Source: Dendrolimus kikuchii (taxonomy: Eukaryota; Arthropoda; Insecta; Lepidoptera; Lasiocampidae). Taken from it: a DNA stretch of 64,000 bases. A program made the translations under genes and the position numbers. Below, one piece after another: positions 63,640 to 64,000 of the stretch; within the stretch, counting starts at the first letter, position 1, and every line of letters starts with the position of its first letter. Location of the stretch: positions 24,912,935 to 24,976,934 of the forward strand of contig CM034389.1 in NCBI GenBank assembly GCA_019925095.2, in the 5' to 3' direction. A model generated the notes under the pieces. The model saw only the letters and a list, made by a program, of their open reading frames with translations, was not told the DNA's origin and ran no database searches.

Positions 63640-64000
63640 CTCTCACACCAGCTGCTTCCACTTGACTCCTTGTAGCGCTGAGTGGTCCGGATTGTCGACG
63701 ATCCCAACCTTACAGACGGTTTAGAATCATTCAATCTTAGAAGAGACATCGGTGCTTTAAGCGTATTCTACCGTCTGAAGGAGTGTTCTGATGAGCTGGT
63801 TGATTAGGTGCCTACGTCGCCATTTTATCATCGCACCACTCGCCGGCGATTGGGAATTCATCAATACTTCCTCGACACCTGAAAGTCGTCCACTGTATGT
63901 GGCGCACGCTCCTTCATGCGATACGTGAACAAACTATGGAATGATCTCCTGCAGTTTTCCAAGAGCGCTAAAATATAGGGCTCTTCAAAAAGGGTGTAAA
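63640..64000 (+). pseudogene. LINE ORF2 C-terminal region, runs off the window
   Basis: Frame-broken translation: VRIVDDPNLTDGLESFNLRR, then LSVFYRLKECSDEL, TSPFYHRTTRRRLG, KSSTV and VNKLWNDL. This is the conserved region near the end of Jockey-like ORF2 in Lepidoptera (FHHR-T-R, LWN-LP). Stops and frameshifts are present. The FKKGV end lies at the window edge. Confidence 0.72.

Overview
The window looks like nuclear DNA of a moth or butterfly (Lepidoptera). The evidence is an AT-rich background, two split host genes with short exons, CTAGT-ended Helitrons, three Penelope-like elements with GIY-YIG endonuclease remnants, mariner and hAT relics, tRNA-derived SINEs, and more than a dozen copies of one A-tailed retroposon. 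The species cannot be named from sequence alone. Nothing prokaryotic and no CRISPR array is present.

Two protein-coding host genes can be reconstructed, both on the minus strand. The first runs from 24422 down to 2701. It is a five-exon calcium- and integrin-binding protein gene (Cib2-like, 189 codons plus stop). All four splice junctions are in frame, and one exon is only 35 bp. Its introns fill most of the first 24 kb and hold a dead mariner with LINE insertions, SINEs, solo LTR and Helitron copies, and a hAT element with a Penelope-like element nested inside it. The second gene runs from 41149 down to 37879. It encodes a predicted 97-residue secreted protein with one divergent Kunitz domain in three small exons. 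Its second intron needs a GC-AG boundary. I consider it the most interesting new gene here because no single open reading frame shows it.

Three intact tRNA-His(GTG) genes lie between 44.1 and 49.9 kb. They share a short leader and a trailer that repeats the acceptor 3' strand.

The rest is mostly mobile DNA. Region by region: 0-2.4 kb, LINE tails and a SINE; 3-7 kb, hAT/MITE copies and retroposons; 9-11.2 kb, mariner; 12.8-13.9 kb, an inverted repeat followed by about three tandem 235-bp units; 14.1 and 26.4 kb, two related solo LTRs; 15.7-18.1 kb, a Helitron holding a 1.6-kb GGTAGTTTT-type minisatellite; 18.2-20.2 kb, hAT plus Penelope; 31.4-32.8 kb, a Penelope-like insertion that is a 487-bp inverted repeat; 35.2-36.3 kb and 61.7-62.5 kb, Harbinger-like elements with 3-bp target duplications; 50.2-51.3 kb, a second large foldback; 52.8-53.3 kb, a hAT MITE; 63.6 kb to the end, a decayed LINE ORF2 tail. 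Family names A-H are my own labels, defined where each first appears. All identities of elements rest on reading the sequence; no database search was possible.
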